32,903 nt of DNA from UBA2253 sp964646985 (GCA_964646985.1 CAZYFI010000010.1:1-32903), one strand, 5' to 3'; shown: positions 16,848 to 23,351, counted from the stretch's first letter. Numbers and translations: made by a program. Notes: generated by a model from the sequence alone, not told the origin.

Positions 16848-17195
16848 ATGAATATAGGGGTTGACATCGTTAGAATCAATCGATTTAGTCAAATCATTGC
16901 TGATAAGAAGAAGTATGGGAAAATATTATCCAAAGAAGAAATAGCTATTTTTGAATCATTTTCTAGTGAAAGCAGGAAAATGGAATTCATTGCTGGAAGA
17001 TTTGCAGCAAAAGAAGCAATTTATAAAGCACTAACAAATGTGAAAGTGAAATTCACATTTCCACAAGTTAGTGTTTTACCAAATGAAGAAAATGCGTTAA
17101 TTGTTGTTTTCGAAAATAAAATCAATTTCAAAGTATTGGTTTCTATTTCTCATAGTGAAGATAATGCTGTAGGGATGGCATTGGTTATAGAATAA
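16848..17195 (+). CDS. acpS: Holo-[acyl-carrier-protein] synthase
   Basis: Transfers 4'-phosphopantetheine from CoA to a serine of apo-ACP, needed for fatty-acid synthesis. 115 residues, the normal size. GVDIVRINR carries Mg2+ ligand Asp6; EFIAGRFAAKEAIYKAL carries Glu56 and the CoA-binding region; SISHSEDNAVGMALVIE is the C-terminal strand pair. AAAGGAG precedes the ATG. It is the last gene of the operon that starts at 7949. Confidence 0.95.
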   Translation: MNIGVDIVRINRFSQIIADKKKYGKILSKEEIAIFESFSSESRKMEFIAGRFAAKEAIYKALTNVKVKFTFPQVSVLPNEENALIVVFENKINFKVLVSISHSEDNAVGMALVIE

Positions 17196-17202
17196 ACAAC
17201 TG

Positions 17203-17241
17203 AAAAATGTATAATAATTCTTGCCTTAAAACAACATTTTT
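17203..17241 (+). terminator. Possible weak terminator after acpS
   Basis: AAAAATGT (17203-17210) pairs with ACATTTTT (17234-17241) across a 23-base loop. The loop contains the -35 of the next promoter. Stem composition is poor, so termination may be partial. Confidence 0.3.
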
Positions 17242-17249
17242 AGTATAAT
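17221..17249 (+). promoter_or_regulatory. Promoter of the 17314 gene
   Basis: TTGCCT (17221-17226), a 17-base spacer, and perfect TATAAT (17244-17249). Transcription would start near 17256, leaving a leader of about 58 bases that carries the hairpin at 17282-17304. Confidence 0.8.
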
Positions 17250-17273
17250 ATATATTGCATAAATATCTTAGGG

Positions 17274-17317
17274 AAAGGAGCATTTTATTCTTTGTGAATA
17301 AAATTGTTTTCAAATGA
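17274..17317 (+). promoter_or_regulatory. Structured ribosome-binding region: hairpin between Shine-Dalgarno and start codon
   Basis: AAAGGAG at 17274-17280 is 33 bases from ATG 17314, far too distant for normal initiation. ATTTTATTC (17282-17290) and GAATAAAAT (17296-17304) form a perfect 9-bp stem with a TTTGT loop in exactly that interval. Folding leaves about 10 unpaired bases between the site and the ATG. A seven-codon frame, GTG 17294 to TGA 17315-17317, also overlaps the ATG as ATGA and offers an alternative, translation-coupling mechanism. Confidence 0.6.
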
Positions 17318-17853
17318 ACAAGGTCGTAACAAAAAAATATCAACCAAGTTTTAAAGTAGTAATTTTTTGGTCTTTGGTTGGACTATTAACTTTAGCTTTC
17401 ATGGTTTTTGTGATTGTGAAATTTGTGGAATCAAGCAATCGCGTTAGCGCGATGGATGATCTTTCCAATCTCTCTTCACAACAAATTTTTGAAAAGCCAG
17501 GTTCTTATTATGTTTATGCTTACAGCCGTGTAGGTGTAACAGAAGGAAAACTAGAATTAGATAAAGCAGAAGATTTAGAAGAAACGTTATTAACTTATAT
17601 GACTTTTGTAAAAAGGAATTCATCAGCCAAAAAAATATTTGGCATGAACGTTGACAGTTATGAAAATAATAGTTGTTTGATTGATGGTGATTCGGTTTAT
17701 ACCAGTGTTATCAACAAAACAGCATTTTCAGGTTTACGTATTCATCGTGGTGATGTTCCCATTTTAATGCGAATGGAAGATGGAAAAGTTAGCGCTGCTT
17801 TCTTAACGGAATCAGAAATTCGTGAAGAATTGCAAACAGCAATGAATGGATAA
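17314..17853 (+). CDS. Membrane-anchored thioredoxin-fold-like protein without redox cysteines
   Basis: 179 residues. A basic N-terminus, then one transmembrane segment (about 14-37, VVIFWSLVGLLTLAFMVFVIV), with the rest presumably outside. The ectodomain suggests a thioredoxin fold: GSYYVYAYS (63-71) where the CxxC motif would follow, and DVPILMRMEDGKV (147-159) like the cis-proline strand and DGK turn of thioredoxins. The CxxC position reads SRVG, and the only cysteine (C121) is elsewhere, so no dithiol chemistry is expected. This fold assignment is inference from pattern only. The start is the first ATG after an in-frame stop at 17299. It has its own promoter and terminator. Confidence 0.7.
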   Translation: MNKVVTKKYQPSFKVVIFWSLVGLLTLAFMVFVIVKFVESSNRVSAMDDLSNLSSQQIFEKPGSYYVYAYSRVGVTEGKLELDKAEDLEETLLTYMTFVKRNSSAKKIFGMNVDSYENNSCLIDGDSVYTSVINKTAFSGLRIHRGDVPILMRMEDGKVSAAFLTESEIREELQTAMNG

Positions 17854-17856
17854 TAA

Positions 17857-17882
17857 CAGAATGAACCTTATGGTTCATTCTG
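17857..17882 (+). terminator. Terminator hairpin after the thioredoxin-like gene
   Basis: CAGAATGAACC (17857-17867) pairs perfectly with GGTTCATTCTG (17872-17882) around a TTAT loop. It begins 4 bases after the stop codon. The following tract, TATTATATAAAT, is only moderately T-rich, so some read-through into the tRNAs is possible. Confidence 0.7.
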
Positions 17883-17900
17883 TATTATATAAATACAAAT

Positions 17901-17991
17901 GGAGCAGTACTCAAGCGGCCGAAGAGGTGCCTCTGCTAAGGGCATAGGTCGGGGAACCGACGCAAGGGTTCAAATCCCTTCTGCTCCGCCA
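17901..17991 (+). tRNA. tRNA-Ser(GCT)
   Basis: The acceptor stem GGAGCAG/CTGCTCC is perfect. The anticodon loop CTGCTAA gives anticodon GCT, reading AGC/AGT. A long variable arm, GTCGG-GGAA-CCGAC, marks a class II tRNA. The T arm is AAGGG-TTCAAAT-CCCTT. Discriminator G is at 17988 and CCA is encoded at 17989-17991. Confidence 0.95.
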
Positions 17992-17995
17992 GTTT

Positions 17996-18071
17996 GGCCT
18001 GTTGGAGAAATGGTTAACTCATATGCCTTTCACGCATACATTCACGGGTTCGAATCCCGTACAGGTCACCA
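17996..18071 (+). tRNA. tRNA-Glu(TTC)
   Basis: Acceptor stem GGCCTGT/ACAGGTC (one G-T pair). Anticodon stem TATGC/GCATA with loop CTTTCAC gives anticodon TTC. T arm ACGGG-TTCGAAT-CCCGT. Discriminator A is at 18068, followed by encoded CCA. It begins four bases after the serine tRNA, so both come from one transcript. Confidence 0.95.
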
Positions 18072-18084
18072 ATATAAACAGCTA

Positions 18085-18112
18085 GGACTTATTTTTATAA
18101 TAAGTCTTTTTT
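18085..18112 (+). terminator. Terminator of the tRNA transcript
   Basis: GACTTATT (18086-18093) pairs with AATAAGTC (18099-18106) around TTTAT, followed by six Ts (18107-18112). Confidence 0.85.
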
Positions 18113-18149
18113 GTTTACTTCATAGGTTTTCAAACAAAGAGTAAATTGC

Positions 18150-18178
18150 TTTACTTTAAAAATGATTTCGTGTAGACT
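18150..18178 (+). promoter_or_regulatory. Probable tetR promoter
   Basis: TTTACT (18150-18155), a 17-base spacer, and TAGACT (18173-18178). Both hexamers are four-of-six matches, but the palindromic operator starting three bases downstream supports the placement. Confidence 0.5.
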
Positions 18179-18180
18179 AT

Positions 18181-18196
18181 GTTAGTGAGCACTAAC
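18181..18196. promoter_or_regulatory. TetR-type operator palindrome
   Basis: GTTAGTG-AG-CACTAAC is a perfect inverted repeat with 7-base arms. It overlaps the expected transcription start and lies 17 bases before the TetR start codon. This is the usual design for autorepression by a TetR dimer. Confidence 0.85.
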
Positions 18197-18213
18197 ATTA
18201 AGAAAGGAATTGT

Positions 18214-18768
18214 ATGAAAACAAAGAAACAATTGATTATAGAAGCAAGTTTAGAAGTGTTTAGTGAAAAAGGCTACAATTTAGCAACCACTTTAGAAATA
18301 TCAAAAAAATCTGGTGTTTCCGAAATGACTTTATTCCGCCATTTCCAAACAAAAAATAAGTTGTTTTTAGAAGCCATCAAACAAGCTGTTGGAAATTCCA
18401 TTGTAGATGAATCACCCATAGAATTCGACATTGATTTGAAATCTTTTATAGAACATTTAATGCATGAAAAACTGTTGATGATATCAAAGCACATTAAGTT
18501 AATCAAAATGTTAATTCAAGAAACGCTTACTCATACATTACCTAAAGAATTAGAGTTTACAAAAATGATTTACAATCAAGTGATTCTTAAAATTGCGAAA
18601 TATGTCGACTATCACAAGTTAAACTTCGATGCAAAATTATATGTGCAAATCATAGTTGGTTTGCTGTTGCAATATGCCATTATGGAAGAAAATCCAAAGT
18701 ATCATTTAATAAATGATAAAGAACAAAAGCAATACATTTTAAATTATTTAAATGTATTGCACATCTAA
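18214..18768 (+). CDS. TetR-family transcriptional regulator
   Basis: 184 residues. The N-terminal DNA-binding domain is typical: ASLEVFSEKGYNLATTLEISKKSGVSEMTLFRHFQTKNKLFLEAIKQ, positions 11-57, with the recognition helix around SEMTLFRHF. The remaining helices form the ligand and dimer domain, whose inducer cannot be read from sequence. AAAGGA upstream of ATG sets the start. The palindrome at 18181-18196 is the likely binding site, so it should repress itself and the membrane protein gene 15 bases downstream. Confidence 0.92.
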   Translation: MKTKKQLIIEASLEVFSEKGYNLATTLEISKKSGVSEMTLFRHFQTKNKLFLEAIKQAVGNSIVDESPIEFDIDLKSFIEHLMHEKLLMISKHIKLIKMLIQETLTHTLPKELEFTKMIYNQVILKIAKYVDYHKLNFDAKLYVQIIVGLLLQYAIMEENPKYHLINDKEQKQYILNYLNVLHI

Positions 18769-18783
18769 AAGGAGATATAAGAT

Positions 18784-19392
18784 ATGATATTACTTATTTT
18801 TATTATTTTACTTACCTTGTTAGCAATTTATGCTGATAAATGGATTAGAAAACACAATGTATTGATTTATATTGGTGCCACTCTTTTCTCAATCGTCATC
18901 TTTGTCTTTAAAGATACATTGTTTATGACGCCTTTTATGAAAGGGTTCTTAGGTTTGGCTTTCTTTTATATTGTAATGATTGCTGGAGCAATCGATAAAA
19001 AGTATAAAATAAGAGCCAAATTGATTGGTTTAAGAAGAGAATATTCCATCATTGGATTTATTGTCATTGTTCCTCATGCGTTGAATAATGTTTTACTAGG
19101 AATAAAAGGTGATATTTCTTTAGAGTGGTTAGGCATTATCAGTTTTGCTCTCATGATTCCTCTATTTTTTACTTCGTTTTTGGTTATTAGAAAAAAGATG
19201 AAACCCAAGAATTGGAAGCTATTACAATCACTTGCTTATATCATTTACTTTTTATTATTTATTCATTTGATCTTAAATTATTCCCAAAGAATCAATTTAA
19301 TCATTTATATTTTAGTGTTCGGAATTTATTTTATTTCAAAAATCATTTTTGAAATAAAAAAAGTAAAAGAAAGAAAACAGCTGAAGCAATAA
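18784..19392 (+). CDS. Ferric-reductase-like (MsrQ/YedZ-type) haem membrane protein
   Basis: 202 residues with about six transmembrane segments. LIGLRREYSIIGF (80-92) followed by VPHAL (His98), and KNWKLLQSLAYIIYFLLFIH (142-161) ending in His161, match the ferric-reductase-like domain used by MsrQ, a haem b subunit that passes electrons to periplasmic methionine sulfoxide reductase. In the family, a histidine usually sits 13 residues before the last one; here it is Gln148, so perhaps fewer haems are bound. No msrP partner is in the window. It is cotranscribed with tetR and so presumably induced by the TetR ligand. There is no flavin or NAD domain, so it needs another electron donor. Confidence 0.65.
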   Translation: MILLIFIILLTLLAIYADKWIRKHNVLIYIGATLFSIVIFVFKDTLFMTPFMKGFLGLAFFYIVMIAGAIDKKYKIRAKLIGLRREYSIIGFIVIVPHALNNVLLGIKGDISLEWLGIISFALMIPLFFTSFLVIRKKMKPKNWKLLQSLAYIIYFLLFIHLILNYSQRINLIIYILVFGIYFISKIIFEIKKVKERKQLKQ

Positions 19393-19447
19393 TGGAACAT
19401 TTGGCGAAAAAGATATAAGACAGATTTCTATGAATAAAGAGGGCATC

Positions 19448-19954
19448 ATGAATCAAACCACTACCACTCCACAAACAATTGATGAGTATATTTTCTTGTT
19501 TCCGAAAAGTGTACAGGAAAAATTGCAAGCAATTCGAATGACTATTCACAAAGCTGCTTTGGATGCAACAGAAAAAATGAGTTATCAAATGCCAACTTTC
19601 TATTATTTCGGAAATTTGGTTCATTTTGCTGCTTATCCAAAACACATTGGTTTTTATCCAACACCAAGTGGAATCGCTATGTTTCATGATGAGCTATCTT
19701 CTTATCAAACATCAAAAGGTGGAGTCAGATTTTTGTTAGATGAGCCGATACCTTATGACTTAATCGAGAAGATTGTTCGATTTCGTGTGTTAGAAAACAG
19801 CCAAATTTCGCAAATAAAACAAATGAAAAAGAAAAACCCATTTAATATTCTTAGTAAAGAAAATGATTTTCAAGTTGATGCTGTTGTAATCGATGGGTTA
19901 ATAGAAGAGGATACCATTGCGACTGCCCAATCACTCGGGATTTCCCAAGTCTAA
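19448..19954 (+). CDS. DUF1801 (YdhG-like) family protein
   Basis: 168 residues from ATG 19448, preceded by AGAGGG; an in-frame ATG at 19430 would add six residues but has no good ribosome site. The domain is recognisable: IDEYIFLFPKSVQEKLQAIR, then EKMSYQMPTFYYFGNLVHFAAYPKHIGFYP (about 42-71) and VRFLLDEPIPYDLIEKIVRFRV (about 90-111). The family includes Bacillus YdhG, described as a possible iron chaperone; function is uncertain. The last 50 residues are outside the domain. The frame ends at TAA 19952, but coding-like sequence seems to continue in two frames to 20102, so the C-terminus may be broken. Confidence 0.8.
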   Translation: MNQTTTTPQTIDEYIFLFPKSVQEKLQAIRMTIHKAALDATEKMSYQMPTFYYFGNLVHFAAYPKHIGFYPTPSGIAMFHDELSSYQTSKGGVRFLLDEPIPYDLIEKIVRFRVLENSQISQIKQMKKKNPFNILSKENDFQVDAVVIDGLIEEDTIATAQSLGISQV

Positions 19955-20102
19955 GCGGTTGATTATCGATTAGAAAAAAAGGCCAAAGATGAATTATCAA
20001 GTTTTGGATGAAGCGATTGCTTGTATTCGTACCAATAAGAATATCGATGACAATTGGAAAAAAGATATTAAAGAGTATCACAAAGAAAATAAGAAAGCAT
20101 GA
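19955..20102 (+). pseudogene. Possible frameshifted continuation of the DUF1801 gene or small ORF
   Basis: After the TAA the same frame reads AVDYRLEKKAKDELSSFG to a TGA at 20009-20011. A +1 frame from ATG 19989 reads DEAIACIRTNKNIDDNWKK and continues to TGA 20100-20102, giving 37 residues. Both look protein-like and charged. Either the gene has lost its true end through a stop and a frameshift, or 19989-20102 is a separate small gene with a poor ribosome site. Confidence 0.3.
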
Positions 20103-20118
20103 GCTTTCTTATTTCTTT
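20082..20118. terminator. Bidirectional terminator between convergent genes
   Basis: AAATAAGAAAGC (20087-20098) pairs perfectly with GCTTTCTTATTT (20103-20114) around ATGA, and AAAG/CTTT extends the stem past one bulge. A-rich and T-rich flanks let it serve both the rightward 19448 gene and the leftward 20615 gene. Confidence 0.75.
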
Positions 20119-20615
20119 AATAGTTGTGTTAAATGATGATAAGCGGAAAGTAGGAATCCTAATACGGCGAAGATTAAGCCAAGGATGGCTCCAATTGCCA
20201 GTTTTGCTCCTTCGTAAGTAAAGGTGTTTTCATTTCCAAACCAATCAACTGCACCTATCGTATTATGTGGTAACATAACAATCATAACAATGGATAGAAT
20301 AAAACCAGCAAAGATAACAAGATCTAGAATTTTCTTAACCGTGATGCCTTCTTTGTCTAACAAAGAATAAATTGCTAAAGCAATGGATATGATTGCTGGG
20401 AAAAAGAAAGCCAGCAAATTAGGAAAGCTGAATTTTACATTTGCACTTAAAAAAGGTCCAAATGCGGCAATCTCTCCCCCAAAGATTGCTTTCATTCCAT
20501 TCATCATCGCTTCATTGTCATCTGTTTTAAGAACTGTTAAGAAACTTGATAAAAATAATAATAGGCTAAGACAAAGTGTGATAAGCGGAATCAATTTTTT
20601 TATTTTATCTAACAT
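20109..20615 (-). CDS. Four-helix membrane protein of unknown function
   Basis: The only convincing leftward gene. 168 residues with about four hydrophobic segments: 9-29, 65-86, 96-116 and 137-160. A loop of about 35 residues with Asp/Glu and Gly separates the first two. No family is recognised; there is no lipobox or catalytic motif. On the minus strand AGGAGG (plus 20620-20625) sits four bases before the ATG, and a strong promoter lies just upstream. It is convergent with the DUF1801 gene and shares its terminator. Confidence 0.8.
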   Translation of the reverse strand: MLDKIKKLIPLITLCLSLLLFLSSFLTVLKTDDNEAMMNGMKAIFGGEIAAFGPFLSANVKFSFPNLLAFFFPAIISIALAIYSLLDKEGITVKKILDLVIFAGFILSIVMIVMLPHNTIGAVDWFGNENTFTYEGAKLAIGAILGLIFAVLGFLLSAYHHLTQLLKK

Positions 20616-20634
20616 AAATCCTCCTATAGATTCT

Positions 20635-20663
20635 ATTATACTTTAATTGTTGTAAATGTTCAA
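20635..20663 (-). promoter_or_regulatory. Promoter of the leftward membrane-protein gene
   Basis: Reading the minus strand: TTGAAC (plus 20658-20663), a 17-base spacer, and consensus TATAAT (plus 20635-20640). Expected start is near 20628, giving a very short leader just ahead of the AGGAGG. Confidence 0.8.
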
Positions 20664-20730
20664 TCTCTTAACAAATGAAAAAAATGGAAAATTTTACCAA
20701 TAAAAATGCGTTTTATTTCGTATTAAAGTT

Positions 20731-20850
20731 GAAATGAAAAAAATCATTTCACAAGGATATTACATATTATCCTACCTCCGTCCTATAAATAGCCCTAAAA
20801 AATATTTAGGGCAAAAATGCAATTCATTTACCCCGATGAGTTGCATTTTT
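20731..20850. other. Hairpin-rich intergenic element upstream of the iron alcohol dehydrogenase
   Basis: Four successive inverted repeats: GAAATGA/TCATTTC (20731-20750), AGGATA/TATCCT (20754-20773), GCCCTAAA/TTTAGGGC (20792-20812) and AAAATGCAA/TTGCATTTT (about 20815-20849). No reading frame runs through it. It ends before an extended -10 at 20889. It could be a structured RNA, a small repeat element, or stacked terminators; no known riboswitch is recognised. Confidence 0.45.
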
Positions 20851-20888
20851 CTTTTGCAAGAAAAATCAATACAATTATGGTAGATTTG

Positions 20889-20897
20889 TGATAAAAT
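20889..20897 (+). promoter_or_regulatory. Extended -10 promoter of the alcohol dehydrogenase gene
   Basis: TGATAAAAT: a TGn extension before TAAAAT (20892-20897). No good -35 is present at the right distance, as is common for extended -10 promoters. It lies 27 bases before the TTG start. Confidence 0.5.
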
Positions 20898-20924
20898 AAA
20901 GTATCGAATAAGGAGGTATTCATA

Positions 20925-22133
20925 TTGAAATTATTTGCTCGCATTTATCAATTTTTATTTCGCCTGGTAGCTTATTTTTTACCTTGGCGAAAACCCCAGT
21001 TGTTATCGGGGAAAGATTCTGTCCTTGCGCTTGCAACCAAGTTAAAAGACTTACATATTTATAAGGTCTTAATCGTAACCGATATGGGGATTGTGAAAAC
21101 AAAACTTATGGAACCATTGCTTGAGAAATTGCATAAGGAAGGCATTGCTTATGTGATTTATGATAAAACGGTTCCCAATCCAACCATTGACAATATCGAA
21201 GAAGCAGCAGAGCTGTATTTAGAGAACAAGTGTGAGGCTTTAATCGGTTTTGGTGGAGGGACAGCCATTGACTGTGCCAAAGGGGTTGGTGCAAGAATTG
21301 TCCGTCCCAAAAAAACATTTTCGCAAATGCGTGGTGTTTTAAAAGTGGGAAGAAAAATACCAATATTATTTGCTGTTCCAACGACTGCAGGAACAGGCAG
21401 TGAAGCAACACTGGCTGCAGTGGTAACAAATAGCAATACGCATGAAAAGTATGCCGTTAATGATGTTGTTTTGATTCCCAAGTATGCTGTCCATGATCCA
21501 ATGCTGACGCTTAATTTACCAAAGCATCTTACTTCTACGACAGGGATGGATGCTTTGACGCATGCAGTGGAAGCCTATATTGGAAGAAGCAATACCAAAG
21601 AAACAAAAGCTTGTGCCAAACAAGCAGTTTCGCTTATCTTTGCTAATTTGGAATTGGCTTATCAAGATGGACAAAACATCACGGCTAGAGAAAATATGTT
21701 GCTTGCTTCTTATTATGCTGGTCTTGCTTTTACAAGAGCTTATGTTGGGAATGTACACGCTATGGCGCATACCTTTGGTGGCTTTTATCAAGTACCACAT
21801 GGTTTTGCCAATGCCATTATCCTTCCTTATGTCTTGCAGTATTATAAAGGCAAAGCCATGAAGAAGTTAGCTCAATTGGCTGATCTTGTCGGTATCGGAA
21901 CACAAAAAGACAGTGATGAGGAAAAAGCAGAAGCGTTTATTATGGAAATTAGTGCCATGAATGCCAGGATGAATATTCCAAATAAAATTATGATTCCAAA
22001 TTACAATCATCTTGAAACGATGATTGATCGTGCTTATCATGAAGCCAATCCGCTTTATCCAGTTCCAATGATTTTTACAAAACAAGATTTTAAACAGTTG
22101 TTTATGCAAGTAATTGCTTTGAAAGGAGAATGA
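20925..22133 (+). CDS. Iron-containing alcohol dehydrogenase
   Basis: 402 residues of the group III (Fe-dependent) alcohol dehydrogenases, which interconvert alcohols and aldehydes or ketones with NAD(P)H. Nucleotide-binding GFGGGTAIDCAKG (108-120), TTAGTGSEAT (153-162), and metal ligands Asp209, His213 (DALTHAVEAY), His278 (HAMAHTFGG) and His292 (PHGFANA) are all present. The first 25 residues are a basic, hydrophobic extension that could associate with the membrane. The start is TTG: AGGAGG at 20911-20916 is eight bases before it and no ATG fits. The stop overlaps an ATG (ATGA) next to ridA. The natural substrate cannot be told from sequence. Confidence 0.93.
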   Translation: MKLFARIYQFLFRLVAYFLPWRKPQLLSGKDSVLALATKLKDLHIYKVLIVTDMGIVKTKLMEPLLEKLHKEGIAYVIYDKTVPNPTIDNIEEAAELYLENKCEALIGFGGGTAIDCAKGVGARIVRPKKTFSQMRGVLKVGRKIPILFAVPTTAGTGSEATLAAVVTNSNTHEKYAVNDVVLIPKYAVHDPMLTLNLPKHLTSTTGMDALTHAVEAYIGRSNTKETKACAKQAVSLIFANLELAYQDGQNITARENMLLASYYAGLAFTRAYVGNVHAMAHTFGGFYQVPHGFANAIILPYVLQYYKGKAMKKLAQLADLVGIGTQKDSDEEKAEAFIMEISAMNARMNIPNKIMIPNYNHLETMIDRAYHEANPLYPVPMIFTKQDFKQLFMQVIALKGE

Positions 22134-22135
22134 AA

Positions 22136-22513
22136 ATGAAACCAATTATTACAAATAATGCACCCAAAGCAGTTGGAGCTTATAGCCAAGGGGTTTTAGC
22201 AGGCAATACGCTTTATGTATCTGGGCAAATTCCCTTTGTTCCGGAAACAATGATGGTGGTTAGTGACAACATCAAAGAACAAACAAAACAGTGTTTAGAA
22301 AATGTGCTAGCAATTGTTACAGCAGCAGGAATGATCAAAGAAAACATTGTCAGATGTACGGTATATATGACAAATTTAAATGATTTTGCTGAGATGAATG
22401 AAGTGTATGGGGATTTTTTTAAAGAACACAAACCAGCAAGAGCTGCTGTTGGAGTCGTAGCTTTGCCAAAACAAGTGAAAATTGAGATTGATGCGATTGC
22501 CATCAAAGAATAA
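22136..22513 (+). CDS. RidA family enamine/imine deaminase
   Basis: 125 residues, the usual size. RidA proteins hydrolyse reactive 2-aminoacrylate and related imines made by PLP enzymes. APKAVGAYSQG near the start, YVSGQIP, and the active-site arginine in PARAAVGV (Arg102), with Glu117 in KIEIDAIAI, match catalytically competent RidA. Two in-frame ATGs exist: 22130 is only one base from AAAGGAG, while 22136 is seven bases away, so 22136 is chosen. It is cotranscribed with the dehydrogenase, which may make or remove related carbonyl compounds (inference). Confidence 0.93.
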   Translation: MKPIITNNAPKAVGAYSQGVLAGNTLYVSGQIPFVPETMMVVSDNIKEQTKQCLENVLAIVTAAGMIKENIVRCTVYMTNLNDFAEMNEVYGDFFKEHKPARAAVGVVALPKQVKIEIDAIAIKE

Positions 22514-22520
22514 AACAAAG

Positions 22521-22552
22521 AAAAATACATTTATATATAAATGTATTTTTTT
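22521..22552 (+). terminator. Terminator after ridA
   Basis: Bases 22521-22550 form a perfect 30-base palindrome (AAAAATACATTTAT and its complement), ending in a run of seven Ts. The stem is long and AT-only except for two G-C pairs. Confidence 0.8.
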
Positions 22553-22582
22553 GTTTTTTGAAGAATAAATTAAATTTAATGG

Positions 22583-22611
22583 ATGACATTTCGTTTATAT
22601 TGTGCTATAAT
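22583..22611 (+). promoter_or_regulatory. Promoter of the ABC exporter operon
   Basis: ATGACA (22583-22588, five of six), a 17-base spacer, and TATAAT (22606-22611) with a TGC extended -10. This is among the strongest promoters in the window. Confidence 0.85.
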
Positions 22612-22637
22612 AACATGAAAGAAAAAAGAGGTGTCTT

Positions 22638-23351
22638 ATGTTAGAGATCAAAAATTTATCAAAAACATATTCTGGAGGCAAGTTAGCTGTTGATGATATT
22701 TCTCTTACCATTGAAGATGGAGAAATATTCGCTTTTATTGGTCATAACGGAGCCGGGAAAACGACCACTTTAAAAAGTGTCGTTGGTATATTAGAATTTG
22801 AAAAGGGTGATATTTTCTTAAATGGAAAATCAATTAAAAAGCAACCTATTGAGTGCAAACAAGAAATGGCTTATATTCCCGATAACCCCGATCTATATGA
22901 ACAACTGACAGCTCTCCAATACCTTAATTTTATATGTGATGTCTACCGCGTTTCTTCTGAAGTAAGAAATGAAAGCATCAGTAAGTATGCGGAAATGTTT
23001 GAAATTAAGAAAAATCTAGGTGACCTTATATCTTCTTATTCTCATGGAATGAAACAAAAGCTTGCTTTGATATCAGCTCTTGTTAGAAAGCCAAAATTAT
23101 TGGTTTTAGATGAGCCTTTTGTTGGTTTGGACCCAAAAGCAGCTTTTCAAGTAAAAGAATTGATGAAGGAATTGTGTGCAAGTGGGTCAAGTGTCTTTTT
23201 CTCAACACATGTTCTTGAAGTTGCGGAAAAACTATGTCATCGTGTTGCCATCATCCAAAAAGGAAAAATTGTTGCTTATGGCAAAATGGAAGATGTAAAA
23301 GGCGACAAGTCATTAGAAGATGTTTTCTTGGAGTTGGTTAATCATGCGTAA
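22638..23351 (+). CDS. ABC transporter ATP-binding protein
   Basis: 237 residues. Walker A GHNGAGKTT (35-43), signature SYSHGMKQK (133-141) replacing LSGGQ, Walker B LLVLDEP (154-160), and switch His191 in STHVLE. SYSHGMKQK and PDNPDLYEQLT are typical of ABC-2-type exporter ATPases such as those moving peptides, antibiotics or lipids. It is coupled to the permease gene, which starts 8 bases inside it. The substrate is unknown. Confidence 0.93.
   Translation: MLEIKNLSKTYSGGKLAVDDISLTIEDGEIFAFIGHNGAGKTTTLKSVVGILEFEKGDIFLNGKSIKKQPIECKQEMAYIPDNPDLYEQLTALQYLNFICDVYRVSSEVRNESISKYAEMFEIKKNLGDLISSYSHGMKQKLALISALVRKPKLLVLDEPFVGLDPKAAFQVKELMKELCASGSSVFFSTHVLEVAEKLCHRVAIIQKGKIVAYGKMEDVKGDKSLEDVFLELVNHA

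Noticed and set aside
17899..18144. An 81-codon open frame
   Set aside because: It lies over the two tRNA genes and their terminator; the residues are translated tRNA.
20815..20850. A thiamine or other known riboswitch suggested by CCCCGATGAG
   Set aside because: The surrounding conserved boxes are missing, and the downstream gene is not a vitamin gene.
21106..21481. Two open frames of about 107 codons on the minus strand
   Set aside because: They are shadows inside the alcohol dehydrogenase gene, without ribosome sites or family motifs.
12798..22133. Mycoplasma genetic code (TGA = Trp)
   Set aside because: TGA ends several intact genes (for example at 13340, 14975 and 22133), and tryptophans are encoded by TGG.
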